From the NCBI GenBank assembly GCA_011321815.1, contig DROS01000027.1, positions 1 through 40,869 on the forward strand: DNA of 40,869 nt. The letters run 5' to 3'. The translations under genes and the position numbers were made by a program. Of this stretch, positions 9,039 through 17,118 are shown one piece after another. The notes beneath the pieces are model-generated. The model worked only from the letters and a program-made list of their open reading frames with translations. It had not been told where the DNA came from and did not search any database. Numbering within the stretch: the stretch's first letter is position 1; each line of letters starts with the position of its first letter. The DNA is from Gammaproteobacteria bacterium. GTDB taxonomy: Bacteria; Pseudomonadota; Gammaproteobacteria; SZUA-152.

Positions 9039-12017
9039 TCAGGCTGATTTTTTCAGCCGGGTAATCGGGGTGAGAAGTTGGTCGTCCAGTTTCAATTCAC
9101 CGAGAGAGAAGCCATGCAACTCAGCCAGTTCTATCGTGCGGTAAACCTGTTCAGCGGTCAGCATGCCCTTGCAGAATGAATGATTTTGTCCATCGAAACC
9201 CAGTAACAATGTTTCGGCCATGCAGCCAAAAGCCAGTCCATCTTTTGGCATGCCGACAAAGTTGATCTGTGCGCCTTCCGGCAGTTTTGCCAGTCCACCG
9301 TCGAAAGCCAGCTGTGTGGAATCGTCCTGATTGAACTGACGGCTCAGATTGGAGGGTATGGATGTGCAACACACTATGGCATCAGGCTTAACCAGATCCG
9401 GGCGAATAAGCTCACGGTCTGTCGAGTTGGTTGCTGCAATGATAACGTCAAATTCGTGCAGCGAATCCAGGCCTGATTGCAATGGTATACAGCTATCAAG
9501 CAAATCAGGATCAATGACCTTGCTCAATTGTTTGCCAACATCAGCAGCAGGCGCATTATGTTCCAGCGAGCAGGCAATATCGTATAAAGGGGCTTCCGGT
9601 TTTGTCAGAGCCTGTTCCAATTGTTGGTATATCCACAAACCAATACCACTGAGTTGGCTTTGTTCCAGTGTTACGCCAGACTGGCGCTCAAGGTGAATGG
9701 TCTGCACGATTTCTTGCAGGCATTGCTGGCGTACATAATCGAGACGGGTCAAGCCACGTTCACCCGGCCGACCGATCAGACACAGTTTTCCAACATTGAG
9801 TGCGATCACCCGGGATACCACCATACCGATGTTACCGCTGGCGCCAATAACAGCAACAGCGGCTTTGCTCAGGTCCAGTTCCTTGCTGGCTGCTGCCTGC
9901 ATAATGCCTTGTATGGTCAGTGCGGTGGTGTAGGCATTACCGGTGGTGACGGCAACTTCGTAGTCGTTCAGCGTGAGACCGTTTTGTGTGGCGATGGACG
10001 TAAAGGCTCCCAGCCCCACCATGGATACCGGGATATTATCATCCCCCAGTTCCCGTGCGACGGTTACGGCATCCTGTATTTTATCCTGCACTTCCTGGGT
10101 GAGAGAGTGGTTTTTTTGCTTTGTAATGTATTCTGGCATGTAGGGGACAAAAACCAGATTGTTTTCAATCGTAAAATCATTGGATTTAATGTAAGTGCTT
10201 TTAACATGCACCGGCTCCAGAAAGCGGCTGATCAGGTTCCACCAGTTTTCCAGATGTTCAGGTTGCCACTGGTAGTGATGGAACGAGGGAAAATAATATT
10301 CCACCAGCTTGTCCAGTGTGGTGGGATGCACGATGAATCCGACCCGTGAATCGATATGGCCCTTTTCTTCGACGACGGGCCAGCGAACGGGGATGCGTTT
10401 GACTTTGCTGCGTTCATCTTCCGAAACGCGCTCTCCCAGCAGGTGGGCAATCAGGCAATACTCATTATTGTTTTCAATAATGTCCAGCACTTCACGTAAT
10501 CCATCCACAAAACGATCCACCTCTTCCCGGGTAATGGTTGCCGGCGGTTGAATGCGCAGAATGGACAGGCGGCTTTTTCCAGGGTTGCCTTTCAGCATGG
10601 TGGTGAGTGGCGCCAGAATACGAGTGTTGTGGTATTCAAGCAGATAGCTGGCCACCAGTAATGATAATACGCCCTGTTTGCCGCTGGCTCTGAAAAAAGG
10701 CGAACGATCAAGCAGCGGTGTTAATTCCACGCCCAGCATCAAGCCCCGGCCGCGTACATTTTTTATCAGGGTTGGGTAACATTCCTGCAATGTATGCAAG
10801 CGGTCCAGCAGATATGCACTTTTGTCCCGGACCTGTTTGAGCATGGCGTTGTCATCACGGGTGAGGATGTCCAGTGTTTTGTTGGCGATCCTGGCGGATA
10901 AATCATCTTCGGCAAAAGTGGAGGTATGCAGGATGCCAAAATCGGCATCATAGGTATTGCGATGAATCAGGGTCGCACCAATTTTGCTGATACCGCCTCC
11001 CAGTGCTTTGCTGAGAGCGATGTATTCCGGCTCGATATCACGTAAGGGGGTATCATGGTAACCAAATATGGAGCCAGTGCGACCACAGCCCGTTTGGATT
11101 TCGTCGATGATCAACGGAATATGCCGTTCGCTTTTCAGTTCAGCAAGGTGTGACAATGTGGCATCGGGTACCGGGCGAATGCCGCCTTCACCCAGCACCA
11201 CTTCCAGTATCATGGCAATGACGCGGGTAATGCGCACAGGCCGCAGTTCAATACGTGTGCCGGTCAATACCGGGTAATAGAAAGTACAGACTTGTTCGTC
11301 CACTGTTTCCGCAATTTGTTCCGGGCGATGGATATCCACATAAGCGGGTTGGATGGCCGACAGTCCTTCAAAGGCCTCTCTATAGGATTTATTAAAAGTT
11401 ACTTTTAGTGCAGAAGAGGTTTTGCCATGGAATGCACCTTTAAAAGCAATCATAACGGGATTGTTCTGGAATTGCTCAAACTGGGCCAGGTTGTATTCAT
11501 CCAGGTCATCCCGGAAATCAATCAGGTCAGTATTGTCGCCGGGTAATTCCACGCTGATCTGTTCGCGTTCTATCTTGTAATACAGGTCATTGAGAACCCG
11601 GGTCAGGCGTTCATACTCACGGCGTACTTTATCAAATTGTACTTTGTAGGCGTGTTTGACAGCTGCTTCGATACTTTCTGCGCCGCTATTGCTGAAGTTG
11701 ACACAATAACCACGTTGAGAACCCGTCAGCTTACTGAGGCGCTGAGCCAAGTGCGCCGACTCCGTACGTATGGAGCCCTGGGCATTGATCGCCACGCCCT
11801 GTGCCAGAGCACTGATAGCCTCAGCAACAATTTCTGGATGATTATGGCCCAGTATGGTGCAGCCAAAACCACCCACCAGATCCAGGATTTTTTCTCCTGT
11901 ATCTGTTTGCAGATAATTTCCTTCGGCCCGGGAATAGGTTTTGTCCAGCTTTAAAGCCTGCAAAAGCTCAGTCAGTTTGGGGCGGCAATGGTCTTTATAT
12001 CGCTGCACGTTGTTCAT
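9039..12017 (-). CDS. class III aminotransferase fused to acyl-ACP reductase (AAR) domain; predicted fatty-amine synthase
   Basis: A 992-residue two-domain enzyme. Residues 1-525 are a fold-type I, class III PLP aminotransferase: NSGAESIEAAVKHA binds phosphate, Asp305 in IIDEIQTGCGRTG contacts the ring, and Lys337 in ALSKALGGG is the Schiff-base lysine. Residues 555-992 match cyanobacterial long-chain acyl-ACP reductase: LGAFTSIATQNG, TTGNAYTTAL, the Rossmann loop GASGNIG (725-731), and GCMAETLLLGFDG, where Cys932 lines up with the catalytic cysteine of that family. Predicted reactions are acyl-ACP to aldehyde with NADPH, then aldehyde to primary amine. The ATG overlaps the FAAL gene by 23 bases with GAGGAAAC as ribosome binding site. 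TamH of tambjamine biosynthesis has a comparable reductase/aminotransferase role. Product chain length is unknown. Confidence 0.9.
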   Translation of the reverse strand: MNNVQRYKDHCRPKLTELLQALKLDKTYSRAEGNYLQTDTGEKILDLVGGFGCTILGHNHPEIVAEAISALAQGVAINAQGSIRTESAHLAQRLSKLTGSQRGYCVNFSNSGAESIEAAVKHAYKVQFDKVRREYERLTRVLNDLYYKIEREQISVELPGDNTDLIDFRDDLDEYNLAQFEQFQNNPVMIAFKGAFHGKTSSALKVTFNKSYREAFEGLSAIQPAYVDIHRPEQIAETVDEQVCTFYYPVLTGTRIELRPVRITRVIAMILEVVLGEGGIRPVPDATLSHLAELKSERHIPLIIDEIQTGCGRTGSIFGYHDTPLRDIEPEYIALSKALGGGISKIGATLIHRNTYDADFGILHTSTFAEDDLSARIANKTLDILTRDDNAMLKQVRDKSAYLLDRLHTLQECYPTLIKNVRGRGLMLGVELTPLLDRSPFFRASGKQGVLSLLVASYLLEYHNTRILAPLTTMLKGNPGKSRLSILRIQPPATITREEVDRFVDGLREVLDIIENNNEYCLIAHLLGERVSEDERSKVKRIPVRWPVVEEKGHIDSRVGFIVHPTTLDKLVEYYFPSFHHYQWQPEHLENWWNLISRFLEPVHVKSTYIKSNDFTIENNLVFVPYMPEYITKQKNHSLTQEVQDKIQDAVTVARELGDDNIPVSMVGLGAFTSIATQNGLTLNDYEVAVTTGNAYTTALTIQGIMQAAASKELDLSKAAVAVIGASGNIGMVVSRVIALNVGKLCLIGRPGERGLTRLDYVRQQCLQEIVQTIHLERQSGVTLEQSQLSGIGLWIYQQLEQALTKPEAPLYDIACSLEHNAPAADVGKQLSKVIDPDLLDSCIPLQSGLDSLHEFDVIIAATNSTDRELIRPDLVKPDAIVCCTSIPSNLSRQFNQDDSTQLAFDGGLAKLPEGAQINFVGMPKDGLAFGCMAETLLLGFDGQNHSFCKGMLTAEQVYRTIELAELHGFSLGELKLDDQLLTPITRLKKSA

Positions 12018-13710
12018 CGTGTTTCCTCACAATATTGATTTGATTGTTCATGAAGCGCTTGCGGATAACGGCGCGGCGTTTTTTACCACTTGATGTTTTT
12101 TCCACCGTACCCCGCTGGCAAAGTATGATGCGGGTGAGGATGATGTTGCTGGCCTCGTAAGTCGTGTTCTGTATTGTCTGTCGGTATTCATTTAACTCAT
12201 ATGCGGTACTGCGTTCACTGACTTCGGCCAGCAGTATCAGATCAGTACAGCCAGTTTGCGGATTATCCACGCCGATCAATGTGCTGGCACCGGCGCGCAC
12301 AAAAGGTAACTCCTCAACAATCATTTCAATATCATCGGGAATAACATTGCGGCCGGCATGATTGATCATGTCGTCCTGGCGGGCATAAAAATACAATTCA
12401 TCGTTATACATGAAGCCGATGTCACCAGTGAGCAAACAACCGTTGATTAATTTTTCTTTGGTTTTTTCCGTATCACGGTAATAGCCGGGCGTCACGCAAG
12501 GGCTGGCAATAGCGATTTCACCCAAGGTCAGTTCAGGTAATGATTTGCCAGCTTTGTCCTGGATAGTGATATTGTGGCGCCAGTCCATGGCGCCGATGGA
12601 GACCAGCTCAATGGTGTTTTTTCCTGTATTCCGGGTGAGGGATTCACTGGAAGTTTCCACAGGAGCAAGATGGTTTGGGTTGACAAACCTAAAGGTCGTT
12701 AACGAAATGGTTTTTGTTTTTGTACAGGTGGCCCCCAAAGTATTTTCCGCCATGCCATACCCGATGTGCAGGTTTTCTTTTTTGAAACCGAGGGGTATCA
12801 GATATTCATAACAACGGCGCACAATCAGTGGGCTGACTTTTTCAGCGCCAATATACAAATGTAATTCCGACAGGTCGATATCATCCTGTTTATACAAACG
12901 TTGTAAAGTCTTCAGTGTCGAAGCCAGCACGGAATTAGTATTGAAGTTCATGTCCACACGGCGTTGTGACATAAGAGAGAACCAGCGTGGTGGGTTACGC
13001 ATATAAAATGCCGGGGGTGCCACCATGTTGTTGCAGCCAGTATAAACAGGCGCCAATACTCCGATAAAGAGGCCCATGTCATGATTGAACGGCATCCATG
13101 AAGCCAGTGACTCAATGGGGCGTCCTCGCCGGGAACCGATGTGGTTGTACTGAATGTTTTGCAGCTGGGCCATCATCATCTCATGAGTAACGATGACGCC
13201 TTTGGGGGAGCCTGTGCTGCCTGATGAAAATTGTAAAACAGCGATGTCGGTATCTGCTATTTTTACCTCGGAGTCAAATGCAGGGGTATGATCTGCCGTT
13301 CCCATTAAAATGTTGATGTCGGCATATTGCTGTTGTGACAAGCCGGAATCCTGAAACACTTCACTGGTAATGGCATCATCAAACAACATGAGGCTGAAAT
13401 CACAAATTTTGTTGCAATGCTGAACGTAATCGGCGTAATGCGTCTGACGGCTGCCCTTTGGTCGCAAGGGTACCGCTATGGCATTGATACGCCAGATGGC
13501 CAGCAGTGCAACGACGTAGCTTGATGAATTGGTCATCATAAGCGCTACGCGGTCTCCTTTTTTCAGGCCATTGGCATGTAGCACTGATGCCAGCCTGAGT
13601 GATTGATCACGTAGTGCAGACAATTCAAAAGAAGAGGATTCAGCGGGGAAATGCCAGTCTGCGGTTTTCTGCGCCGCATTTTCATCCAACCGGGTTAAAA
13701 TCGTTTTCAT
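11995..13710 (-). CDS. fatty acyl-AMP ligase (FAAL-like), first gene of the operon
   Basis: A 571-residue ANL-family enzyme. The phosphate loop is LQFSSGSTGSPKG (residues 159-171). SWMPFNHDMGL is the hallmark seen in fatty acyl-AMP ligases. GYGMAENTLGAT is the ATP motif, LLTGDIGFM holds the ribose-binding aspartate, and KTSSGKKRR supplies the C-terminal lysine. FAALs make acyl-adenylates and hand the acyl group to a carrier protein, not to CoA. This fits the carrier protein four genes on and the acyl-ACP reductase domain in the next gene. The start at 13710 gives a normal N-terminus for the family. The gene opens the operon, preceded by a 701-bp non-coding stretch with several hairpins where regulation should act. 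Acyl specificity cannot be read. Confidence 0.9.
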   Translation of the reverse strand: MKTILTRLDENAAQKTADWHFPAESSSFELSALRDQSLRLASVLHANGLKKGDRVALMMTNSSSYVVALLAIWRINAIAVPLRPKGSRQTHYADYVQHCNKICDFSLMLFDDAITSEVFQDSGLSQQQYADINILMGTADHTPAFDSEVKIADTDIAVLQFSSGSTGSPKGVIVTHEMMMAQLQNIQYNHIGSRRGRPIESLASWMPFNHDMGLFIGVLAPVYTGCNNMVAPPAFYMRNPPRWFSLMSQRRVDMNFNTNSVLASTLKTLQRLYKQDDIDLSELHLYIGAEKVSPLIVRRCYEYLIPLGFKKENLHIGYGMAENTLGATCTKTKTISLTTFRFVNPNHLAPVETSSESLTRNTGKNTIELVSIGAMDWRHNITIQDKAGKSLPELTLGEIAIASPCVTPGYYRDTEKTKEKLINGCLLTGDIGFMYNDELYFYARQDDMINHAGRNVIPDDIEMIVEELPFVRAGASTLIGVDNPQTGCTDLILLAEVSERSTAYELNEYRQTIQNTTYEASNIILTRIILCQRGTVEKTSSGKKRRAVIRKRFMNNQINIVRKHDEQRAAI

Positions 13711-13776
13711 TTCAGTTTGCCTGTTGTTATTTTTTTGGCGATATGCAGCCGTGTTTGAGGCTGTGTTGTTGCGGTA

Positions 13777-13797
13777 GCCCCCTGTCAGGATGGGGGC
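13777..13797 (-). promoter_or_regulatory. GC-rich hairpin in the putative operon leader
   Basis: GCCCCC (13777-13782) pairs with GGGGGC (13792-13797). It lies 66 bases before the FAAL start codon on the minus strand and has no T-tract, so it is not a simple terminator. It may be a leader structure or chance. Confidence 0.3.
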
Positions 13798-14027
13798 GTA
13801 AACAGTGGTGAGATTATGGAAGCGGGTACGATTAAAGTATGTAACTTACCGCCAGTAATTATGTGTAATATTTACATTATGGATGCCGCTTCAGCAAGAA
13901 ACATGGCGGCCTGTTATTTTTATGTCTACAAACAGTTATATCCAGTAACTGAAGGTAGTGTTTTTCAAGTGAATGATTTTTTCTGTTTGTTCCGAGCCAA
14001 TCCCCTGCTTGCCTGATGGTTTTTTAC

Positions 14028-14078
14028 GGTTTCCTGTGGCATGCTCACAGGATGACGTGTTTGCCAGGTTTCCTGTGG
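14028..14078. repeat. 12-bp direct repeat with overlapping hairpin, candidate regulator sites
   Basis: GGTTTCCTGTGG occurs at 14028-14039 and again at 14067-14078. The first copy also forms a 7-bp stem with CACAGGA at 14046-14052. Tandem sites of this kind between divergent genes often bind a regulator; no specific regulator can be named. Confidence 0.35.
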
Positions 14079-14411
14079 TCAGCTCATATGGCGGTGAAAT
14101 ACGGGCATCAGACGGTTCGCTGAATGCCCGGGGCTGATGGATAAGGCGCGCGCACGCACTGTTTGTGCATTCTGACACGTCTGACCGAACGATCTTAATC
14201 GTTGCACAGACCCACTATGCGCCGCTTGGAATTGTTCGATCAGAAGCAAAAACCCAGCGTCACATTGTGCAGATTGTCCCGTGCCTGTTCCCATAGCCAT
14301 GAATCTCTGGCGGGTTCTGCCGTAATCCAGTAAAATCCGGCGTTTCCCCGATTCCGGCATTCGCCGCGTGACAATAATCAGAGCACCTGTTTTTTTGCGG
14401 AATAACCCAAT

Positions 14412-15200
14412 ATGAGTTTGCTGTCCTGGATCATTATTTTCAGCCTGCTGGGCGGACTGCTCAGTGTGATAGTGGCGGCCAGTTTTTTGTTATTACCCGC
14501 GCATTTGCGTAAAACACTGGTGCCGCATCTGGTGAGTTTTGCCATCGGCTCATTACTCGGCGCGGCCTTTTTGGGCTTGCTGCCCCATGCGCTGGCGGGG
14601 CCGGGTGTTGATGATTTCCATAATATTTTTCTGGCGGTATTGCTGGGCTTGTTAAGCTTTTTTCTACTGGAAAAACTGGTGCTTTGGCGGCACTGCCATG
14701 TAGACCACTGTGAGGCGCACGCTCCCCATGACCCTCATCATAAGGATACAGAAGCCGCCGCCGGCTGGATGATTCTGGTGGGCGACGGCATGCACAATCT
14801 GGTGGATGGCGTATTGATTGCCGCCGCCTTTATGACCGATATTCACCTGGGTATTGTCACTGCGCTGGCCATTGCGGCCCATGAGATTCCACAGGAAGTG
14901 GGAGATTTTGTGGTGCTGCTGCACAGTGGTTTCAGCCGTCGCAAGGCATTGTTGTTCAATGTATTGTCGAGTCTGGCGACCATTGTGGGCGCTTTGCTGG
15001 CCTATTGGAGTCTGGGTGACATGCAACACCTGTTGCCTTATGTGCTTGCAGTGGCGGCTTCCAGTTTTATTTATATCGCCGTGGCGGACCTGATCCCCGG
15101 TCTGCACAAACGGGCCGAGGCCAGTGCCACACTACAACAGGTGGTGTTGATTGCCGCGGGTGTATCATTGATTTATGTTACTCATTCGACATTGCATTAA
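14412..15200 (+). CDS. ZIP-family divalent metal transporter
   Basis: A 262-residue membrane protein with about eight helices. The two ZIP signature helices are present: VGDGMHNLVDGVLIAAAF and AIAAHEIPQEVGDF, whose His, Asp, Asn and Glu residues bind the transported metal, usually Zn(II) or Fe(II). Between helices 3 and 4 a cytoplasmic loop is rich in histidine (HCHVDHCEAHAPHDPHHKD), a normal metal-sensing loop of the family. The Shine-Dalgarno match before 14412 is weak. It is followed 49 bases later by the GcvR-like gene. The family imports metal into the cytoplasm; which ion is used here cannot be told. Confidence 0.9.
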   Translation: MSLLSWIIIFSLLGGLLSVIVAASFLLLPAHLRKTLVPHLVSFAIGSLLGAAFLGLLPHALAGPGVDDFHNIFLAVLLGLLSFFLLEKLVLWRHCHVDHCEAHAPHDPHHKDTEAAAGWMILVGDGMHNLVDGVLIAAAFMTDIHLGIVTALAIAAHEIPQEVGDFVVLLHSGFSRRKALLFNVLSSLATIVGALLAYWSLGDMQHLLPYVLAVAASSFIYIAVADLIPGLHKRAEASATLQQVVLIAAGVSLIYVTHSTLH

Positions 15201-15249
15201 TGACAGTGCCCGGCATTGAGTGACAAGGGCACGTTTCGAGGAAACCGTA

Positions 15250-15774
15250 ATGAACAAGCACTGGTACATGATCACCCTGGTGGGCAAGGACCGTCCCGGT
15301 ATTGTTGCCCATGTGACCCATGCCCTGTATGACGGAGGCTGTCATTTGGGTGAAACCTCAATGATACGCCTGGGCACCAGTTTTACCATGATGATGATGG
15401 TGCAATATGCGGGTACGATGAACGCCTTGCAAAAAGTGTTGCAAAATGAAGCCGAATCGCTGGGTTTGCATTTACATATTGATCGCATTGAAGGGGGCCT
15501 GCATCACCATCATCAACCCGATGTGCGTATCAGCATTTATGGTGCAGATCGTCCCGGCATTGTTGCCCATGCCACTGGCGCACTGACCGGGGCCGGACTG
15601 GATATTCTTGACCTGACCTCGGACGTGGGGGGGACTGAGGACACACCCATCTACATTATGCACATTGAAGGGTGTGCAAATGAAGGCATTCCCGCCTTAC
15701 AGTCGGCGCTGGATATTGTTAAGAAAGAGGGTGTGGAAGCACAGCTGACGCCTATTGATACCCTGGTAGGTTGA
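15250..15774 (+). CDS. GcvR-like protein with two ACT domains
   Basis: A 174-residue cytoplasmic protein made of two ACT domains. The repeat is obvious: VGKDRPGIVAHVTHAL near residue 10 and GADRPGIVAHATGAL near residue 97. This double-ACT layout is that of the glycine cleavage system transcriptional repressor GcvR, which binds GcvA in response to glycine; many homologs are only assumed to be amino-acid sensors. I use the ATG at 15250 because GAGGA lies eight bases before it; an upstream in-frame alternative start would add ten unlikely residues. The linker carries EGGLHHHHQPD, a small histidine cluster. The peptide deformylase gene follows after seven bases, so the two are co-transcribed. Confidence 0.85.
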   Translation: MNKHWYMITLVGKDRPGIVAHVTHALYDGGCHLGETSMIRLGTSFTMMMMVQYAGTMNALQKVLQNEAESLGLHLHIDRIEGGLHHHHQPDVRISIYGADRPGIVAHATGALTGAGLDILDLTSDVGGTEDTPIYIMHIEGCANEGIPALQSALDIVKKEGVEAQLTPIDTLVG

Positions 15775-15781
15775 AGCTGCT

Positions 15782-16291
15782 GTGAGTTTAGACATCATTA
15801 AATATCCGGATGAACGTCTCAAGCAAGTTTCGGCCCCGGTGGAAAATTTTGATGTGGAACTGCAACGTTTTGTTGCTGCACTGGAAAAAATCATGCGCGC
15901 GGGTCCCGGAGGTGTCGGTATTGCTGCATCGCAGGTGGGTTGTTTTCAGCGCATTGCGATTGTTGATGTTTCCGGCATGCGCAAGCTGCCTGCTGACTCC
16001 AGCAACAATGGCTGCATGGTATTGATCAACCCTGAAATTACTGAATGGGAGGGTATGGTCATGGGGCGGGAAGGCTGCATGTCCGTGCCGGATTTTACCG
16101 GCAATGTGATACGTGCGGAAAAAATTGCCTTCACTGCGTTTGATGTACAGGGCTCTCAGCATGAATTCAACAGTGAAGGCTATGAAGCGCGTGCCGTGCA
16201 ACATGAAGTGGATCACCTGGATGGCATGCTGTTTCTGGACAGACTGGTGAGCCGGCGTACTGACTTGTTCAGGCGAAAAGTTTACAAATAG
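15782..16291 (+). CDS. def: peptide deformylase
   Basis: A 169-residue metalloenzyme that removes the formyl group from the initiator methionine of new proteins. All three family motifs are present: GVGIAASQVG (residues 45-54), EGCMSVP with metal ligand Cys99, and QHEVDHLDG with ligands His141 and His145 and catalytic Glu142. The start is GTG, seven bases after the ACT-domain gene. It is not next to fmt, where the main deformylase gene usually lies, so it may be a second paralogue. Length and motifs are complete. Confidence 0.95.
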   Translation: MSLDIIKYPDERLKQVSAPVENFDVELQRFVAALEKIMRAGPGGVGIAASQVGCFQRIAIVDVSGMRKLPADSSNNGCMVLINPEITEWEGMVMGREGCMSVPDFTGNVIRAEKIAFTAFDVQGSQHEFNSEGYEARAVQHEVDHLDGMLFLDRLVSRRTDLFRRKVYK

Positions 16292-16379
16292 CTCCAGATA
16301 CCGGGAGAGAGTTTCCCTTTCCCGTGTTCCTGCCTGTCTGCGAAGAGGCTGGGTTAAGCAATGTTTGCTTTCACATTCT

Positions 16380-16655
16380 TTATTTTTTTAAATCGTTATC
16401 ATTATCCTGTTTGTGTAACTTGAGCCGTTGGCGGCGTTCTTCCGGGGAATATTCGTCAATTTCCTGGAGATAAATGTCCTCTTCTGTTTCAGAAAGCAAA
16501 GCCTCACCATCGCCAGACAAAACACCTTTTTCTTCAAAATCAGGGAGTGCTTCAGGATTAAATAAATCCTTCATTGATTTTTTTAAATACTGACGTAGTT
16601 CTTCACGATCTTCAGGACTATCAAGATCAAGTTCTCTTCTCTTTTTGCTAGTCAT
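16380..16655 (-). CDS. small acidic protein of unknown function
   Basis: A 91-residue, highly charged and probably helical protein (MTSKKRRELDLDSPEDREEL at its start, then many Glu and Asp residues). I do not recognise a family. It starts three bases after the stop of the acetyltransferase-like fragment, so the two are translated together. The segment is AT-rich compared with def and ispF, which suggests acquired DNA. The pairing of two tiny genes could be a toxin-antitoxin or similar accessory module, but no toxin motif is visible. Confidence 0.55.
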   Translation of the reverse strand: MTSKKRRELDLDSPEDREELRQYLKKSMKDLFNPEALPDFEEKGVLSGDGEALLSETEEDIYLQEIDEYSPEERRQRLKLHKQDNDNDLKK

Positions 16656-16658
16656 ATT

Positions 16659-16877
16659 TTAAACTTCCCGAAAACAGAAGTTTTCTTTTTGGTTGTAGGA
16701 AAATCCTTTTTTGCTCAAATAATAATCCCGAACAGACTCATTAACAGGATTTGTTATACGCAATTCCGTTGCACCGATTGCTTGGGCATAAACCTCATAA
16801 CATAAAATGTTAATATCAGCCACAAGTCCATCAATGGATGAACCGTTGGGGTTGGATTCAATTAAATCTAATCGCAA
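16659..16877 (-). CDS. GNAT-like acetyltransferase fragment (C-terminal part only)
   Basis: The 72 residues end in a GNAT-like tail: LRITNPVNESVRDYYLSKKGFSY has the usual N-x-x-x-xxYxxxGF layout. The strand LRLDLIESNPNG before it resembles the motif A region, but the helix that should hold the acetyl-CoA loop is shortened and the N-terminal half is missing. The TTG at 16877 is the first possible start. The frame remains open upstream through a run of nine G (16890-16882) to a stop at 16917-16919. The tract could cause slippage, so the gene may be a remnant or one affected by sequencing error. It sits directly before the small acidic gene, same strand. Confidence 0.4.
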   Translation of the reverse strand: MRLDLIESNPNGSSIDGLVADINILCYEVYAQAIGATELRITNPVNESVRDYYLSKKGFSYNQKENFCFREV

Positions 16878-17118
16878 CTTACCCCCCCCCTTAACTGTTG
16901 GCTTCCCTGTATAGGTTTAGCCTGGAATGACACTTAAACAAGCTCCAGGAGTTTGGGATTTATGAACTAACTCCAGGAAATTAAAGGAGAAGGTTGGCAG
17001 GGATTAGTTTTCTCGTTCCCACGGTCCTCCGTGGGAATGCATATGATGGTAGATAATGTAAAATACGGCATGGCTTCCCACGGAGGACCGTGGGAAGCCG
17101 AATAGAAAGGTTGAGATA
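16878..17118. other. repeat-rich scar between the acetyltransferase fragment and ispF
   Basis: This 241-bp stretch holds the C9/G9 tract (16882-16890), two copies of CTCCAGGA (in the run 16944-16980) with a related CCTGGA upstream, and the REPIN-like inverted repeats at 17016-17099. No gene is present. It occupies the place where ispD often precedes ispF, which suggests insertion or rearrangement here. Confidence 0.5.
17016..17099. repeat. REPIN-like element: two inverted palindromic hairpins
   Basis: The first hairpin is TTCCCACGG-TCCT-CCGTGGGAA (17016-17037). The second is GGCTTCCCACGG-AGGA-CCGTGGGAAGCC (17072-17099, 12-bp stem). They are in opposite orientation, since the loops TCCT and AGGA are complements, and the inner flanks (GGGAATGCAT and ATGGCTTCCC) also partly mirror each other. 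A pair of inverted REP sequences about 35 bases apart is a REPIN, usually mobilised by a RAYT transposase, which is not in the window. It lies 20 bases before ispF and could form strong structure in its leader. Confidence 0.75.

Larger units (their letters stand above)
13711..14411. promoter_or_regulatory. 701-bp divergent control region between the fatty-amine operon and the ZIP transporter gene
   Basis: No credible gene is present. Visible elements: a hairpin GCCCCC/GGGGGC with a 9-base loop at 13777-13797, in what would be the operon's 5' leader; an inverted repeat TGTAA-TAT-TTACA at 13864-13876; a 12-base direct repeat GGTTTCCTGTGG at 14028-14039 and 14067-14078 (39-base period); a 7-bp hairpin TCCTGTG/CACAGGA at 14032-14052 that overlaps the first repeat; and a small AACGAT/ATCGTT hairpin at 14188-14203. 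I cannot place a convincing -35/-10 pair for either direction. Confidence 0.5.

Noticed and set aside
14079-14360. 93-residue minus-strand frame in the gap before the ZIP gene
   Set aside because: No ribosome binding site or family pattern; it covers the hairpins and repeats of the control region.
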